Positions 8,607 to 17,500 of a stretch of 20,000 nt of DNA are shown piece after piece. The translations under genes and the position numbers were made by a program. Origin of the DNA: Symbiodinium natans (taxonomy: Eukaryota > Sar > Dinophyceae > Suessiales > Symbiodiniaceae); contig CAJNDS010001143.1 in NCBI GenBank assembly GCA_905221605.1, positions 1-20,000 of the forward strand, written 5' to 3'. Under the pieces are notes generated by a model that was given only the letters and a program-made list of their open reading frames with translations, did not search any database and had not been told where the DNA came from. Each line of letters opens with the position of its first letter. The stretch's first letter is position 1.

Positions 8607-9551
8607 ATGCCACAAGCGCGCCCCGCTGAGCACACAACCCTGACCCGCCGCCGCAGCAGCGACCAACCAGAATCACAACCCGACCGACCACAACACCCAG
8701 GTCAGTTCGACGAACGTGCGCCGCCTCCCGAACCAGGAAACCGAGAACCTGAAGGACTAGTGCCAACTCACGCAATCATCGTCTTAAACGTGACCAAATC
8801 TCCACCGCAAGAAAAACGCGAATCCATGGGCTTCGGCACGCGCGGGCCCATACCGGATCTGCAAGGTGACCCGCCAAAAACGCAGATGTCGCAAGAAAAG
8901 CGCGAATCCATGGGCTTCGGCCTGCGTGGACCCGTTCCAAACCTGCAACGTGACCCGCCAGAAACCCAACCGAAACGACTAGAGCATGAATCCATGGGCT
9001 TCGGCCTGCGTGGACCCGTTCCGAACCTGCAACGTGACCCGCCAGAAACGCAGATGTCGCAAGAAGAGCGTGAATCCACGGGCTTCGGCGTGCGCGGACC
9101 TGTCCCGAACCTGCAACGCGACCCGCCAAAAACGCAGATGTCACGACTAGAGCGTGAATCCATGGGCTTCGGCCTGCGCGGACCCGTTCCGAACCTGCAA
9201 CGTGACCCGCCAGAAACGCAGATGTCACAAGAAGAGCGTGAATCCATGGGCTTCGGCCTGCGCGGACCCGTTCCGAACCTGCAACGTGACCCGCCAGAAA
9301 CCCAACCGAAACGACTAGAGCGTGAATCCATGGGCTTCGGCCTGAGTGGACCCGTTCCTAAGCTTCAACGCGATGCAAAACAGAACCAAATGACTGCAGA
9401 ACAGCGCGAAATGGAAGGATTTGGAAAGCGGGGGCCCCTGCCGAACCCACATCGCGAAAAACAAAACAACAATGCAAGGAGCCTTGAACGCCAAGCCATG
9501 GGTTTCGGCAAGAGAGGACCCTTGCCAAAGCGTAGCCGACCGAACCCGTGA
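8607..9551 (+). CDS. MGFGxRG-repeat protein (short paralogue)
   Basis: A 314-residue protein from ATG 8607; the frame is open upstream to 8265 and an earlier in-frame ATG (8151) is cut off by one TAA. The N-terminal 66 residues are Pro/Arg/Gln-rich and disordered in character. From 8808 to the stop lie nine units of 28 residues, consensus around ESMGFGLRGPVPNLQRDPPE plus a variable QxSQEER or PKRLER connector; the last three units diverge (MEGFGKRGPLP, AMGFGKRGPLPK). I do not recognise the family. The unit is Arg/Pro-rich with one GFG per copy, so an unfolded binding or multivalent role is conceivable but unproven. The same repeat forms the N-terminal half of the Helitron-associated protein at 10754-12802, so the two genes share ancestry or exchange sequence. 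Confidence 0.6.
   Translation: MPQARPAEHTTLTRRRSSDQPESQPDRPQHPGQFDERAPPPEPGNREPEGLVPTHAIIVLNVTKSPPQEKRESMGFGTRGPIPDLQGDPPKTQMSQEKRESMGFGLRGPVPNLQRDPPETQPKRLEHESMGFGLRGPVPNLQRDPPETQMSQEERESTGFGVRGPVPNLQRDPPKTQMSRLERESMGFGLRGPVPNLQRDPPETQMSQEERESMGFGLRGPVPNLQRDPPETQPKRLERESMGFGLSGPVPKLQRDAKQNQMTAEQREMEGFGKRGPLPNPHREKQNNNARSLERQAMGFGKRGPLPKRSRPNP
8808..9548 (+). repeat. 84-bp coding tandem repeat, array 1 (nine copies)
   Basis: The Met codon of the GFG core recurs every 84 bp (8826, 8910, 8994 and so on). Central copies are nearly identical at the DNA level, including third positions; the edges are more diverged, the usual pattern of unequal exchange. Confidence 0.92.
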
Positions 9552-9823
9552 CAGTCTGACCAACACCCCTCCGAAAACAACAGGAAACAAAAACTGCACT
9601 GCGAGAGCACAATCACGACTCAAACATCAAGCGCAGCATGTAGAAATTGCAAACAACAAAGATTGGCACCCCAACAAGCACAGTTTCCATGCATAACATA
9701 CAAGCATCTGAAACATGACGCTGCGCTGCTACCTCTGCCCGCAGCTCGACCTAAACACGCACACGCTAAATAGCACACAAACTCAGGCACAAGTCCTGAA
9801 CGACCCCGCCCACAGCAACCCCA

Positions 9824-9854
<31 letters not shown>

Positions 9855-10147
9855 CACACCACCCACCCACACACACACACACACACAGAAACATGAAACA
9901 CGCCCAAATACAACCCACATCTAATTACACCCCCCCCCCTCCCTCCTTCGTCCAGAGCACACTCACAGCATCACCCACTAGCGAAACAAACACAGACCAG
10001 AGCATGAAATCACACGTTCCCCGAAATGCCAGCATCCCATCCAATGACAGCATCGAGCCACCGCGCAGCATTAATCTACTAAGGGTACGAAACTACCTAC
10101 CAACCCATACTGCATCCGCATTTCCCTGACATTAAGCGACACAATAG
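9552..10147. repeat. Spacer with (CA)n and C-run
   Basis: Interrupted (CA)n at about 9829-9892 and a C9 run at 9930-9938. A 78-codon frame at 9893-10129 has no recognisable domain and I do not call it. The frame of the downstream gene (10754) is closed by a TAG at 10145. Confidence 0.65.
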
Positions 10148-10606
10148 CAACTCGCACACAAAACAAGGACAATTTCATCGACCAGCGACCGCGCCGAAGA
10201 GCGCACGACCCGAGACCACATCGAGGCCAACATCCAGCAAGCCGGTCCAACATGCCACGAACCCGCTGCCGAACAAAGCCAGACAAGCAAAGCAAGACAA
10301 CATCCACGCGATCCCAACAGAACCCGCCTACGAACAAATGAACAAACCAGATCCGCGTCATCGAAAAAGAAACACCACAACAAAGCACGCATCGATGCGC
10401 CACCTCCAACAGAATCTGCTGGAAGTGGCACATCTACGCGAACACTAAAAACTCGCACACGGCACAATCATCCAACACGTCACCAACATCACCCTCCTAC
10501 AAAGCTTCCACGCTCCGCATGCGAAACCTACGAAAACTCCAGCAACACACCTCACCCAGAAGCCCCAAGCTCAACAGACGCAACAGCAACCACAACAAGA
10601 GCCACA

Positions 10607-10611
10607 ACAGC

Positions 10612-10709
<98 letters not shown>

Positions 10710-10712
10710 GAG
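10607..10712 (+). repeat. (CAA)n trinucleotide tract
   Basis: About 33 uninterrupted CAA units. It reads poly-Gln, poly-Asn or poly-Thr in the three + frames. The frame in phase with the downstream gene reads Thr and is open from 10148 through the tract to 12802, but has no ATG before 10754; the Gln frame ends at a TGA overlapping that ATG. The tract is either an untranslated leader or part of an unstable N-terminal extension. Confidence 0.9.
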
Positions 10713-10753
10713 CAACAAAAACAACAGCACCAACACCCGCAACGACAGCACCA

Positions 10754-12802
10754 ATGACCGGTGACGAGCAAAAACGCATTGTTTCTCGCAAACGAAAACC
10801 GCCTCCGGAATCACCACACCCGCCATCCAAACTACGACAAACAGACGACGCAACTGCTGACAACAACACCCAGGACATGCCACCCAGTCCACAGCCTGCT
10901 CGAAAACGAAAACCGGCGCCCAACACACACGAGCAAAAATCTCCACATACACATAAGCGTCAACGCACGCCCCAAGTCACGGCGCCAGAGCGCGAATCCA
11001 TGGGCTTCGGCAAGCGTGGACCAATACCGGGTCGTCAACGCGACGCAACGCAAAGCCAGATGACCCGGGAGCAGCGCCGTTCCATGGGCTTCGGCAAGCG
11101 CGGACGCATTCCACACCTTCAACGAGACTCAACGCAAAGCCAGATGACCCGGGAGCAGCGCCGTTCCATGGGCTTCGGCAAGCGCGGACGCATTCCACAC
11201 CTTCAACGAGACTCCGCAGGACCCCGAATGACGCAGCAAGAGCGGGAATCCATGGGCTTCGGCAAGCGCGGACGCATTCCACACCTTCAACGAGACTCGG
11301 CAGGACCCCGAGTGACGCAACAAGAGCGGGAATCCATGGGCTTCGGCCTGCGTGGACCCGTTCCGAACCTGCAACGTGACCCGCCAGAAACGCAGATCTC
11401 GCAAGAAGAGCGAGAATCCATGGGCTTCGGCCTGCGTGGACCCGTTCCGAACCTGCAACGTGACCCGCCAGAAACCCAACCGAAACGACTAGAGCGAGAA
11501 TCACTGGGCTTCGGCCTGCGTGGACCCGTTCCGAACCTGCAACGTGACCCGCCAGAAACCCAACCGAAACGACTAGAGCGAGAATCACTGGGCTTCGGCC
11601 TGCGTGGACCCGTTCCGAACCTGCAACGTGACCCGCCAGAAACCCAACCGAAACGACTAGAGCGAGAATCACTGGGCTTCGGCCTGCGTGGACCCGTTCC
11701 GAACCTGCAACGTGACCCGCCAGAAACCCAACCGAAACGACTAGAGCGAGAATCACTGGGCTTCGGCATGCGCGGATTGCACCCAACTTACCAAACAGAC
11801 GACAAACAACCCATCCACGACCAACAAGAAAGAGATGCCTTTTCATTCGGGCAACGAGGATTTCCTGCAAACCCCAACCCTGAAAAAACAAGACCGTCAC
11901 ACAGTGGCAAGAGTGTCCAAAAAATGTCTGTAAAGTACATGCGGCGAATCATTGCGAACCTTCCAAAGGGCCAAACAGAATCAGGAATCCTCACAAAACA
12001 AGATTACCAAAAACTCGCCGGAAGCAACCCCCAGGATTTCATGCTCCACTTCTACACCGCAAGGAACGGAATCATCAGGGAATGGACAAAGTACGGCCTC
12101 TCCGAGATCTGTTCCGGCTGCCACATGCTCACACCAGGAAGACAAATCATGCGTAAAAGAAGCCAGCCTAAGCATGACTCCGAAAACAAGTTCTGCAAAA
12201 ACTGCCGAGAAAAAAAAACGGAGTTCGTACTTCAGCAAGTACCGAAGCAATCCAAATGCCTCCGTGAACTCAGCTACATCGAACAGCGACTCATTGCAAT
12301 GGCGCAGGTCTCGCAATTCCTAATAGACATGCCCTCCGCAGGACCCCGCGGACAATGGGGCAGGATGTACATCACAGCCCTTCAACGACCGAGGCTGTCC
12401 TCCGTGCTCGAAAACTGCCGCATCGACAAGACCGGCAACATATACGTTCACTCCCCAAATGGTCAAATAGCCAGTCCAGCAAACGTCAGAAATCTCTACC
12501 GTGCCCTGGAAGAACTGCACGCCCGCCACAAACTTTACCGAACGAGAGAAGTGCAAGAAACCATCCAGCGCCTGCAACAAAAGGCGCAAATCAAGTGGAG
12601 CAAAGCCAAAGCACGAAGAATTGCAAAAGCAAGATCCCAAAAGTGCACAGACAGACAAACCCCCGAAATGCCACAACAAGACCCGTCGCACCCCATCACA
12701 GTGCTTACAGACGACGAAGAAGGCACACCGCGCCTCTACAGAAAAAAAACGAAAAGCCCACGATTGATTCCAACAAGAAAAATGCTCTTCCGAAAAACGT
12801 AA
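10754..12802 (+). CDS. Repeat-bearing zinc-ribbon/DUF6570 protein of the Helitron (N-terminal partner of RepHel)
   Basis: A 682-residue frame from ATG 10754. Residues 1-78 are Lys/Arg/Pro-rich. Residues 79 to about 370 are ten 28-residue units (core ESMGFGKRGRIP or ESLGFGLRGPVP) plus a decayed eleventh. From about residue 390 comes a folded domain: a paired-cysteine zinc ribbon (CSGC, Cys codons at 12110 and 12119; CKNC at 12194 and 12203), then LRELSYIEQRLIAMAQV and GPRGQWGRMYITALQRP. That order matches DUF6570, which in many Helitron transposases sits directly before the Helitron_like_N/Rep domain. Here the frame stops at 12802 just where the Rep domain begins in the -1 frame, so the two probably derive from one polyprotein. 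Its own role is not established; a nucleic-acid-binding accessory part of the transposase is the natural reading. The frame is also open upstream to 10148 without an ATG. Confidence 0.82.
   Translation: MTGDEQKRIVSRKRKPPPESPHPPSKLRQTDDATADNNTQDMPPSPQPARKRKPAPNTHEQKSPHTHKRQRTPQVTAPERESMGFGKRGPIPGRQRDATQSQMTREQRRSMGFGKRGRIPHLQRDSTQSQMTREQRRSMGFGKRGRIPHLQRDSAGPRMTQQERESMGFGKRGRIPHLQRDSAGPRVTQQERESMGFGLRGPVPNLQRDPPETQISQEERESMGFGLRGPVPNLQRDPPETQPKRLERESLGFGLRGPVPNLQRDPPETQPKRLERESLGFGLRGPVPNLQRDPPETQPKRLERESLGFGLRGPVPNLQRDPPETQPKRLERESLGFGMRGLHPTYQTDDKQPIHDQQERDAFSFGQRGFPANPNPEKTRPSHSGKSVQKMSVKYMRRIIANLPKGQTESGILTKQDYQKLAGSNPQDFMLHFYTARNGIIREWTKYGLSEICSGCHMLTPGRQIMRKRSQPKHDSENKFCKNCREKKTEFVLQQVPKQSKCLRELSYIEQRLIAMAQVSQFLIDMPSAGPRGQWGRMYITALQRPRLSSVLENCRIDKTGNIYVHSPNGQIASPANVRNLYRALEELHARHKLYRTREVQETIQRLQQKAQIKWSKAKARRIAKARSQKCTDRQTPEMPQQDPSHPITVLTDDEEGTPRLYRKKTKSPRLIPTRKMLFRKT
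10988..11875 (+). repeat. 84-bp coding tandem repeat, array 2 (ten copies plus a decayed one)
   Basis: The core Met/Leu codon recurs at 11000, 11084, 11168, 11252, 11336, 11420, 11504, 11588, 11672 and 11756. The first four copies are a KRGRIPHL subtype; the later ones match array 1. Copies between about 11498 and 11749 appear identical, and a Met-to-Leu change (tcactgggc for tccatgggc) has spread through the last four, indicating very recent amplification. Confidence 0.92.
12742..12748 (+). promoter_or_regulatory. Candidate -1 frameshift heptamer A AAA AAA
   Basis: An A8 run at 12742-12749 contains A AAA AAA in exactly the phase needed for -1 slippage out of the DUF6570 frame (codons at 12740, 12743, 12746) into the RepHel frame, 52 bases before the first frame's stop. 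The RepHel frame has no ATG between 12355 and 12889, and DUF6570 and Rep are normally one protein. I see no obvious strong stem just downstream. The rival explanation is a one-base loss in the homopolymer, by mutation or sequencing error. Confidence 0.42.
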
Positions 12803-15800
12803 GCGACGGCGACGACATAGAGTTCACGTTTCCCGAAGCACCTGCAGCACCCTTCGCCGAAACCGAAGACCTGGAACACCACAGATTCATGGCCAACCTG
12901 ATGACTAACGCCGACGTCAAAGTGTTCCCACATCTCTTTCCCACAGGCCAATACGGCTACGACCCAAACATGAAGTTTTACAGCTACATCAGACAACGGC
13001 TCCTCGGAGCAGACGACCGATTCGAGCGCTGCCCAGATTACATATACTTCCTGCTCGAAACCTGGCTCAAAAAACGCATAAGCAGCAACACGAGCGTGCG
13101 AATCGCCCAGCAAAGACACAACTGCAGCGACACCGCGCCCGATGCCTTGCGACGACAAGTCTACACCACCCTCAGAGACGTACCCGGAACACAACCGTAC
13201 GTATACGCCAAGAAAGGCATCGCCTTGAACATGTACGCACAACTCGGCGCTCCGCAATGGTTTCTCACCCTCACCTGTCATGCCAAACAGAGATACATCC
13301 TCCTTGCCTGCATCTACGCCAAACTCCTCCGACAGGAACACCGCACAAATCAAATTCGAACTAAACAAGACAGAAGACGAGAAGCTGCTACCATCTACAC
13401 GGAATACCTGCGCGATGAAAAATACACTTGGGATCCCGACGAGCTGTTCCAGAGCAAGAAACCAGAACAATCTGAAACAAACGATAAAAAGGAACGACGA
13501 GGCTTCACAGCCAATGAACTCTGCAGCAGCATGCCTGCCGTTCTGGCGCGCCAGTTCTTCCACCAAGTCAAAAAGTTTCTCAGGTGGCTTGCACCAGCTG
13601 CAAAGAACGACGCGACCGACGCGGATGAACACGAAACCAACGCGTCAGACCAAGAAAGCAGCTCCGCCTCCACAACCGCAGATGAAAAGCAACAAGAACC
13701 AGAATCCAGCGAATCTCTAGACCAAGTAAGCGACGTGGACGCACCGACCACGACCAAACAACAACCAAAACCCAAACGGTATAAAGGGCCTCCGCCATTC
13801 AGAACAACGGACTACATCGTCAGAGTCGAGTGGCAGAAGCGAGGATATCCCCACGTGCATATCCTGCTCTGGACAGATGCGAAAGCAGCACCTGACGCAC
13901 CCGATCACGAGCTAACCGAAGAAGACCTCGACCACCTCACCGATGATGATGTTGCAGGGAAGATTCACCCTAAAACCGTCGAAGATCTCACGGACAAGTT
14001 CGTGTGCACCACCAGCCCCGCTCGCTGGAACAACATTCACCAGAAAAGAAAACCGGACAACGCAGAGTACAAATGTCTCGGCCAACTCGCGAAAATACAA
14101 ATTCATCACTGCAACCAGTATTGTCGACGCTATGCGGCCGGATCTCAATACTGTCGCTTTGGCTTCCCGCACGCACCAGAAAAACGAGCCCGCAGACGCA
14201 GCGCCAAGGAACAGTGGAGCCAGCGAGTGAAGTCCAGCATAGCGGTCCGCAGGCACCCGGGACTTCGCGACAAGCCCGACGACGTCAACGGAGAAGGCAG
14301 GCACATGGCACAGTACAACAAACGAATACTCTTCGAGTGGCAAAGCAGCATGGACCTCCAACCCATATGCGAACTGACCATGGCCTCGCGATACATACTC
14401 GGATACACCTTCAAATCGGAAGAAGATCAGAACGCCTCAAAAAGAATCGAAAACCTCCTGCAACAGTTTCAAGAACACAAGCAACAACTCGGCCAGGCCA
14501 CCTACAAAATAGCACACGCGGCCACCCAAGCCAGGACCACATCCACATTCGAAGCATGCCACCTCCTCCTCGGATTTCCGGTGGTGTTTTTTTCAAGAGA
14601 CAGCGTCTGGGTACAAGTCGGAAGACCACAAACATGGACGTTATGGGTACCCAGACATCACGAAAAACAGGCTCTCGGGAATCCAGAAAAATATGCGAAC
14701 CAGCACGGCGATCAGCTGCCAGCAGCTCAAGCACGCTACTCACATGTCCAACAGTTCCTCGCCGACCACTCAACAAGCATACCTGTGCAAAACGGAGACA
14801 GCCACACCACCAGCCGCCATCTCTGGCGGGACATTAGCTTCTTCGATTTCTGTGCCGGATTCCACCAAAGAGGCCAAAGCATCGAACACTATCAGCCCGT
14901 CCCGAGAACGAAGCCAGCCATCGTCGGACACCGCAACTTCAGTCCTGACACAGAAACAGAAGACTACTTCTACTCCAAACTCATGCTCCACCTCCCATGG
15001 ACAGAGCCCGGCGATTGGCTCAAGCCAGACGACCTAAACAGCCACACGAGAGCATTTCACAGAATCGCATCCGACACACATCACTACCCGAACTTCATGA
15101 CTTCCATCTGCTACCCTGCGCTCAACAACACCGTCCAGGCAGCCAAAGAAATACAACGAGTACAAGCCACAATGTATCTCAAGGCAAGCATCCGATCAAA
15201 CCTCAGGGGTTGGACTCTCAGCAGATTCGAACAAGACAAGTACAGAGACTCCCTCAGAATCATGCAGTCTCTCCAAGAACGACACGGCAAAATTATCGAA
15301 TTCGACACACCCGACACTGCACCGTCTGGCATGCCAAGCGACATCTACGCGCCGGTCGAATGCGGAGAGGACCACTCCCCAGCCCCCCCTCCCCCCCCCC
15401 CCCCCCCCCCTCCCCCCCCCCCGCTCCCCCCCCCCCCATCCCCCCCCCCACCCCCCCCCTCCCCCGGCAAAAACAAAAAAGATAGCAGTCCAAATCTGAC
15501 TCACAGACACGCCTTACAAATCCAGAAGAAAACAATCCATACGATACAACACCACCACAACGAGACAATTATCCGTAAGCACACTCCGGTACAACCGACC
15601 CGAATAGAACATAAGCAATCCAACAAATCCCGATACTTTCCACGCAAGCAGGAATGCTTCGAAATGCTGCAAGTACAAGACCCCAACGAGAGCACGAAAC
15701 GACAACGAAACGTCATGGACTACATCATCTCGGCCGTACTAGAGGCTCCCACCAAAACGCCCCAACACCAACACCAGCTAAAACTCGTCGTCCATGGACC

Positions 15801-17298
15801 AGGAGGAAGCGGAAAATCAGTGATCCTGCGAGCGGTAGCTCACAAACTCAGACAAGCTGGCATCGGAGTCGTCATCGCCGCACCCACTGGTGTAGCTGCA
15901 TTCAACATCAACGGAATCACACTTCACAGCGCCCTCAGCCTGCCGGTCACTAACAACAGCTACGGAAAGTCCACGGACGTGCCACCGCCTCGAGGAGCAC
16001 AACTCGACAACATGCGCACGCTATGGAAACACGCCAAAGTCCTCCTCCTGGACGAGTTCGGCTTCGTGTCCGACGAACTTCTCGAAAGAATCGATCGACA
16101 CCTTCGCCTCGCCACACGTCAAGACGAAACTCCCTTCGGAGGCATTCACGTCATCTTGTTCGGAGACCTGTACCAACTGCCTCCGCCGCACGGCAAACCC
16201 ATCTTTGCGGCCCTCAAACACTGGCAACAGTTCCGCCTCGTAGAGCTCCAAGGAAACCAGAGGGCATCCCAAGACCCCGAATGGGCAGCACTGCTCGCAC
16301 GGGTACGGGTAGGCGAGTGGACCTCTCAAGACATCCAAGTCATCCGAAGCAGAGTCAAACGAAGCCGAAACGGAATCCATCCAGGACCCAACGCTGTCCA
16401 CCTGCACGCAACCCGAGAAGCAGTCGCAGTCACCAACGCCCGCGTCTTCGCAAAGCACGTGCAAGACAACAAAACAGATAAGTACGAATGCCCTTGCATA
16501 GACACGTACACCAAAACCGGCGAAACCGCAGACCCCAACGAAAGCTACCTCGACGCAGAAGACACAGGAGGCCTGGAAACATTACTCACAGTTGCAATCG
16601 GAAGCCGAGTCATGTACAAGCAGAACCTCGACGTCAGAGACGGCTTGGTCAACGGCGCCTGCGGTACCGTTCAAGCGATCGACCTCGTCGACGATCAAGT
16701 CAACACCATTTGGGTTCAATTCGACAGAGCCGGAAAGAGATGGTGCCACGCACACCAAACACTTGCCGTAGCGGTCGAACGCAAGAGTGTCAACTACTGG
16801 GGAAAGAACAGCAAATGGATACAACGACGCCAATTTCCGCTCGTCTTGGCACACGCCAGCACAATACACAAAGCACAAGCAGCCACCTTGCCAGAAGGTA
16901 TCTTTGCCGACCTGGGCAAATCTATCAGAAACCAAGGTCAGCTCTACACCGCTCTGAGCCGAACACCCCTCATGGCACTCGTCGCACTAAAAAAGTTCAG
17001 CGAACAAAGCCTCATATACAACAAAGATGCACAATGGGCCCTGACCGTACTGTACGCAGCACAGCACAAACAACCGGCACATCCCAACGAAGGAGTCCAA
17101 CTGCTCTGGCAAGAACTTACAAAAAACAACCGTTCCAGCGCATACTACAAAAACCAGCTCCGTAAACTCAACGTACCCGAATGCCTACAAACATGCCATC
17201 GTTCGCGCAGCAGCAAAAACACCAACAAGATCAACAACAACACCAATCCCAGACCAACCAACGAAACTCGAATGGCAAGGAACATGCAGAAGACTTGA
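12742..17298 (+). CDS. Helitron RepHel transposase (HUH Rep plus PIF1-like helicase)
   Basis: About 1,515 residues, read in the -1 frame relative to the preceding gene; the first ATG of its own after the overlap is 12889. Helitron_like_N: VFPHLFPTGQYGYDP (12922-), WFLTLTCHA (13258-). The HUH motif lies in VEWQKRGYPHVHILLW, with His codons at 13852 and 13858. A Cys-rich stretch follows (14110-14154). Both catalytic tyrosines are present in RYILGYTFKSEED (14392 and 14404). EACHLLLGFPVVFFSRD and KLMLHLPWTEPGDWL complete the Rep part. After a poly-Pro linker comes a PIF1/RecD-type SF1 helicase: Walker A GPGGSGKS (15796), Walker B LLLDEFGF (about 16045), GDLYQLPP (16165), the Asn-Gly-Ala-Cys-Gly-Thr loop near 16651, TIHKAQAATL (16861) and QLYTALSR (16939). 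In the TIHK motif the usual Gly after Gln is Ala. The enzyme should nick and roll out single-stranded DNA in the nucleus. All key residues remain, so it looks intact apart from the frame junction. Confidence 0.95.
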   Translation, partial: KKNEKPTIDSNKKNALPKNVSDGDDIEFTFPEAPAAPFAETEDLEHHRFMANLMTNADVKVFPHLFPTGQYGYDPNMKFYSYIRQRLLGADDRFERCPDYIYFLLETWLKKRISSNTSVRIAQQRHNCSDTAPDALRRQVYTTLRDVPGTQPYVYAKKGIALNMYAQLGAPQWFLTLTCHAKQRYILLACIYAKLLRQEHRTNQIRTKQDRRREAATIYTEYLRDEKYTWDPDELFQSKKPEQSETNDKKERRGFTANELCSSMPAVLARQFFHQVKKFLRWLAPAAKNDATDADEHETNASDQESSSASTTADEKQQEPESSESLDQVSDVDAPTTTKQQPKPKRYKGPPPFRTTDYIVRVEWQKRGYPHVHILLWTDAKAAPDAPDHELTEEDLDHLTDDDVAGKIHPKTVEDLTDKFVCTTSPARWNNIHQKRKPDNAEYKCLGQLAKIQIHHCNQYCRRYAAGSQYCRFGFPHAPEKRARRRSAKEQWSQRVKSSIAVRRHPGLRDKPDDVNGEGRHMAQYNKRILFEWQSSMDLQPICELTMASRYILGYTFKSEEDQNASKRIENLLQQFQEHKQQLGQATYKIAHAATQARTTSTFEACHLLLGFPVVFFSRDSVWVQVGRPQTWTLWVPRHHEKQALGNPEKYANQHGDQLPAAQARYSHVQQFLADHSTSIPVQNGDSHTTSRHLWRDISFFDFCAGFHQRGQSIEHYQPVPRTKPAIVGHRNFSPDTETEDYFYSKLMLHLPWTEPGDWLKPDDLNSHTRAFHRIASDTHHYPNFMTSICYPALNNTVQAAKEIQRVQATMYLKASIRSNLRGWTLSRFEQDKYRDSLRIMQSLQERHGKIIEFDTPDTAPSGMPSDIYAPVECGEDHSPAPPPPPPPPPPPPPLPPPPSPPPPPPSPGKNKKDSSPNLTHRHALQIQKKTIHTIQHHHNETIIRKHTPVQPTRIEHKQSNKSRYFPRKQECFEMLQVQDPNESTKRQRNVMDYIISAVLEAPTKTPQHQHQLKLVVHGPGGSGKSVILRAVAHKLRQAGIGVVIAAPTGVAAFNINGITLHSALSLPVTNNSYGKSTDVPPPRGAQLDNMRTLWKHAKVLLLDEFGFVSDELLERIDRHLRLATRQDETPFGGIHVILFGDLYQLPPPHGKPIFAALKHWQQFRLVELQGNQRASQDPEWAALLARVRVGEWTSQDIQVIRSRVKRSRNGIHPGPNAVHLHATREAVAVTNARVFAKHVQDNKTDKYECPCIDTYTKTGETADPNESYLDAEDTGGLETLLTVAIGSRVMYKQNLDVRDGLVNGACGTVQAIDLVDDQVNTIWVQFDRAGKRWCHAHQTLAVAVERKSVNYWGKNSKWIQRRQFPLVLAHASTIHKAQAATLPEGIFADLGKSIRNQGQLYTALSRTPLMALVALKKFSEQSLIYNKDAQWALTVLYAAQHKQPAHPNEGVQLLWQELTKNNRSSAYYKNQLRKLNVPECLQTCHRSRSSKNTNKINNNTNPRPTNETRMARNMQKT
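15383..15466 (+). repeat. Poly-C tract encoding a proline linker
   Basis: Almost pure C with a C20 run at 15391-15410 and a few T, G and A interruptions. It encodes about 27 Pro/Leu/Ser residues between the Rep and helicase parts of RepHel, in frame. Such a run is prone to slippage, so copy-to-copy frame differences and sequencing errors are likely here. Confidence 0.92.
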
Positions 17299-17500
17299 AG
17301 TTTCCTGTAAATGCAGAACACAAACTAAGGAACCACAAGCCAAGAGAAGAGTCAAGACAACACGCACCGCAGCAAATGCGAAAGCTCAGGCGCAACCACA
17401 GTGCAACGCAGCAACAAATACAAATTGCAAAAGCCTCAACACACCCCACCGAGCCACTCTAGCACGCAATCACACACACACACACAAAACTAACGAGAAG

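Noticed and set aside
8776-9331. Minus-strand frames over the 84-bp repeats (also 10977-11900)
   Set aside because: They are open because each repeat unit is a multiple of three; the + frame has the flanking domain (DUF6570) and sensible codon use.
9893-10129. 78-codon + frame between the two repeat genes
   Set aside because: No recognisable domain, and such lengths arise by chance on a T-poor strand.
8808-11875. CRISPR-like regular repeats
   Set aside because: The 84-bp units are directly adjacent with no unique spacers and are protein-coding; the context is eukaryotic.
12799-12805. GTAAGC at the end of the DUF6570 frame as an intron donor
   Set aside because: The RepHel frame reads straight through this place into conserved Rep sequence, so an intron starting here would remove coding sequence; no matching acceptor is evident.
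17181-17462. 93-codon Gln-rich frame overlapping the end of RepHel
   Set aside because: Low complexity with no domain, starting inside the RepHel gene; it might be an alternative C-terminal frame but nothing supports it.
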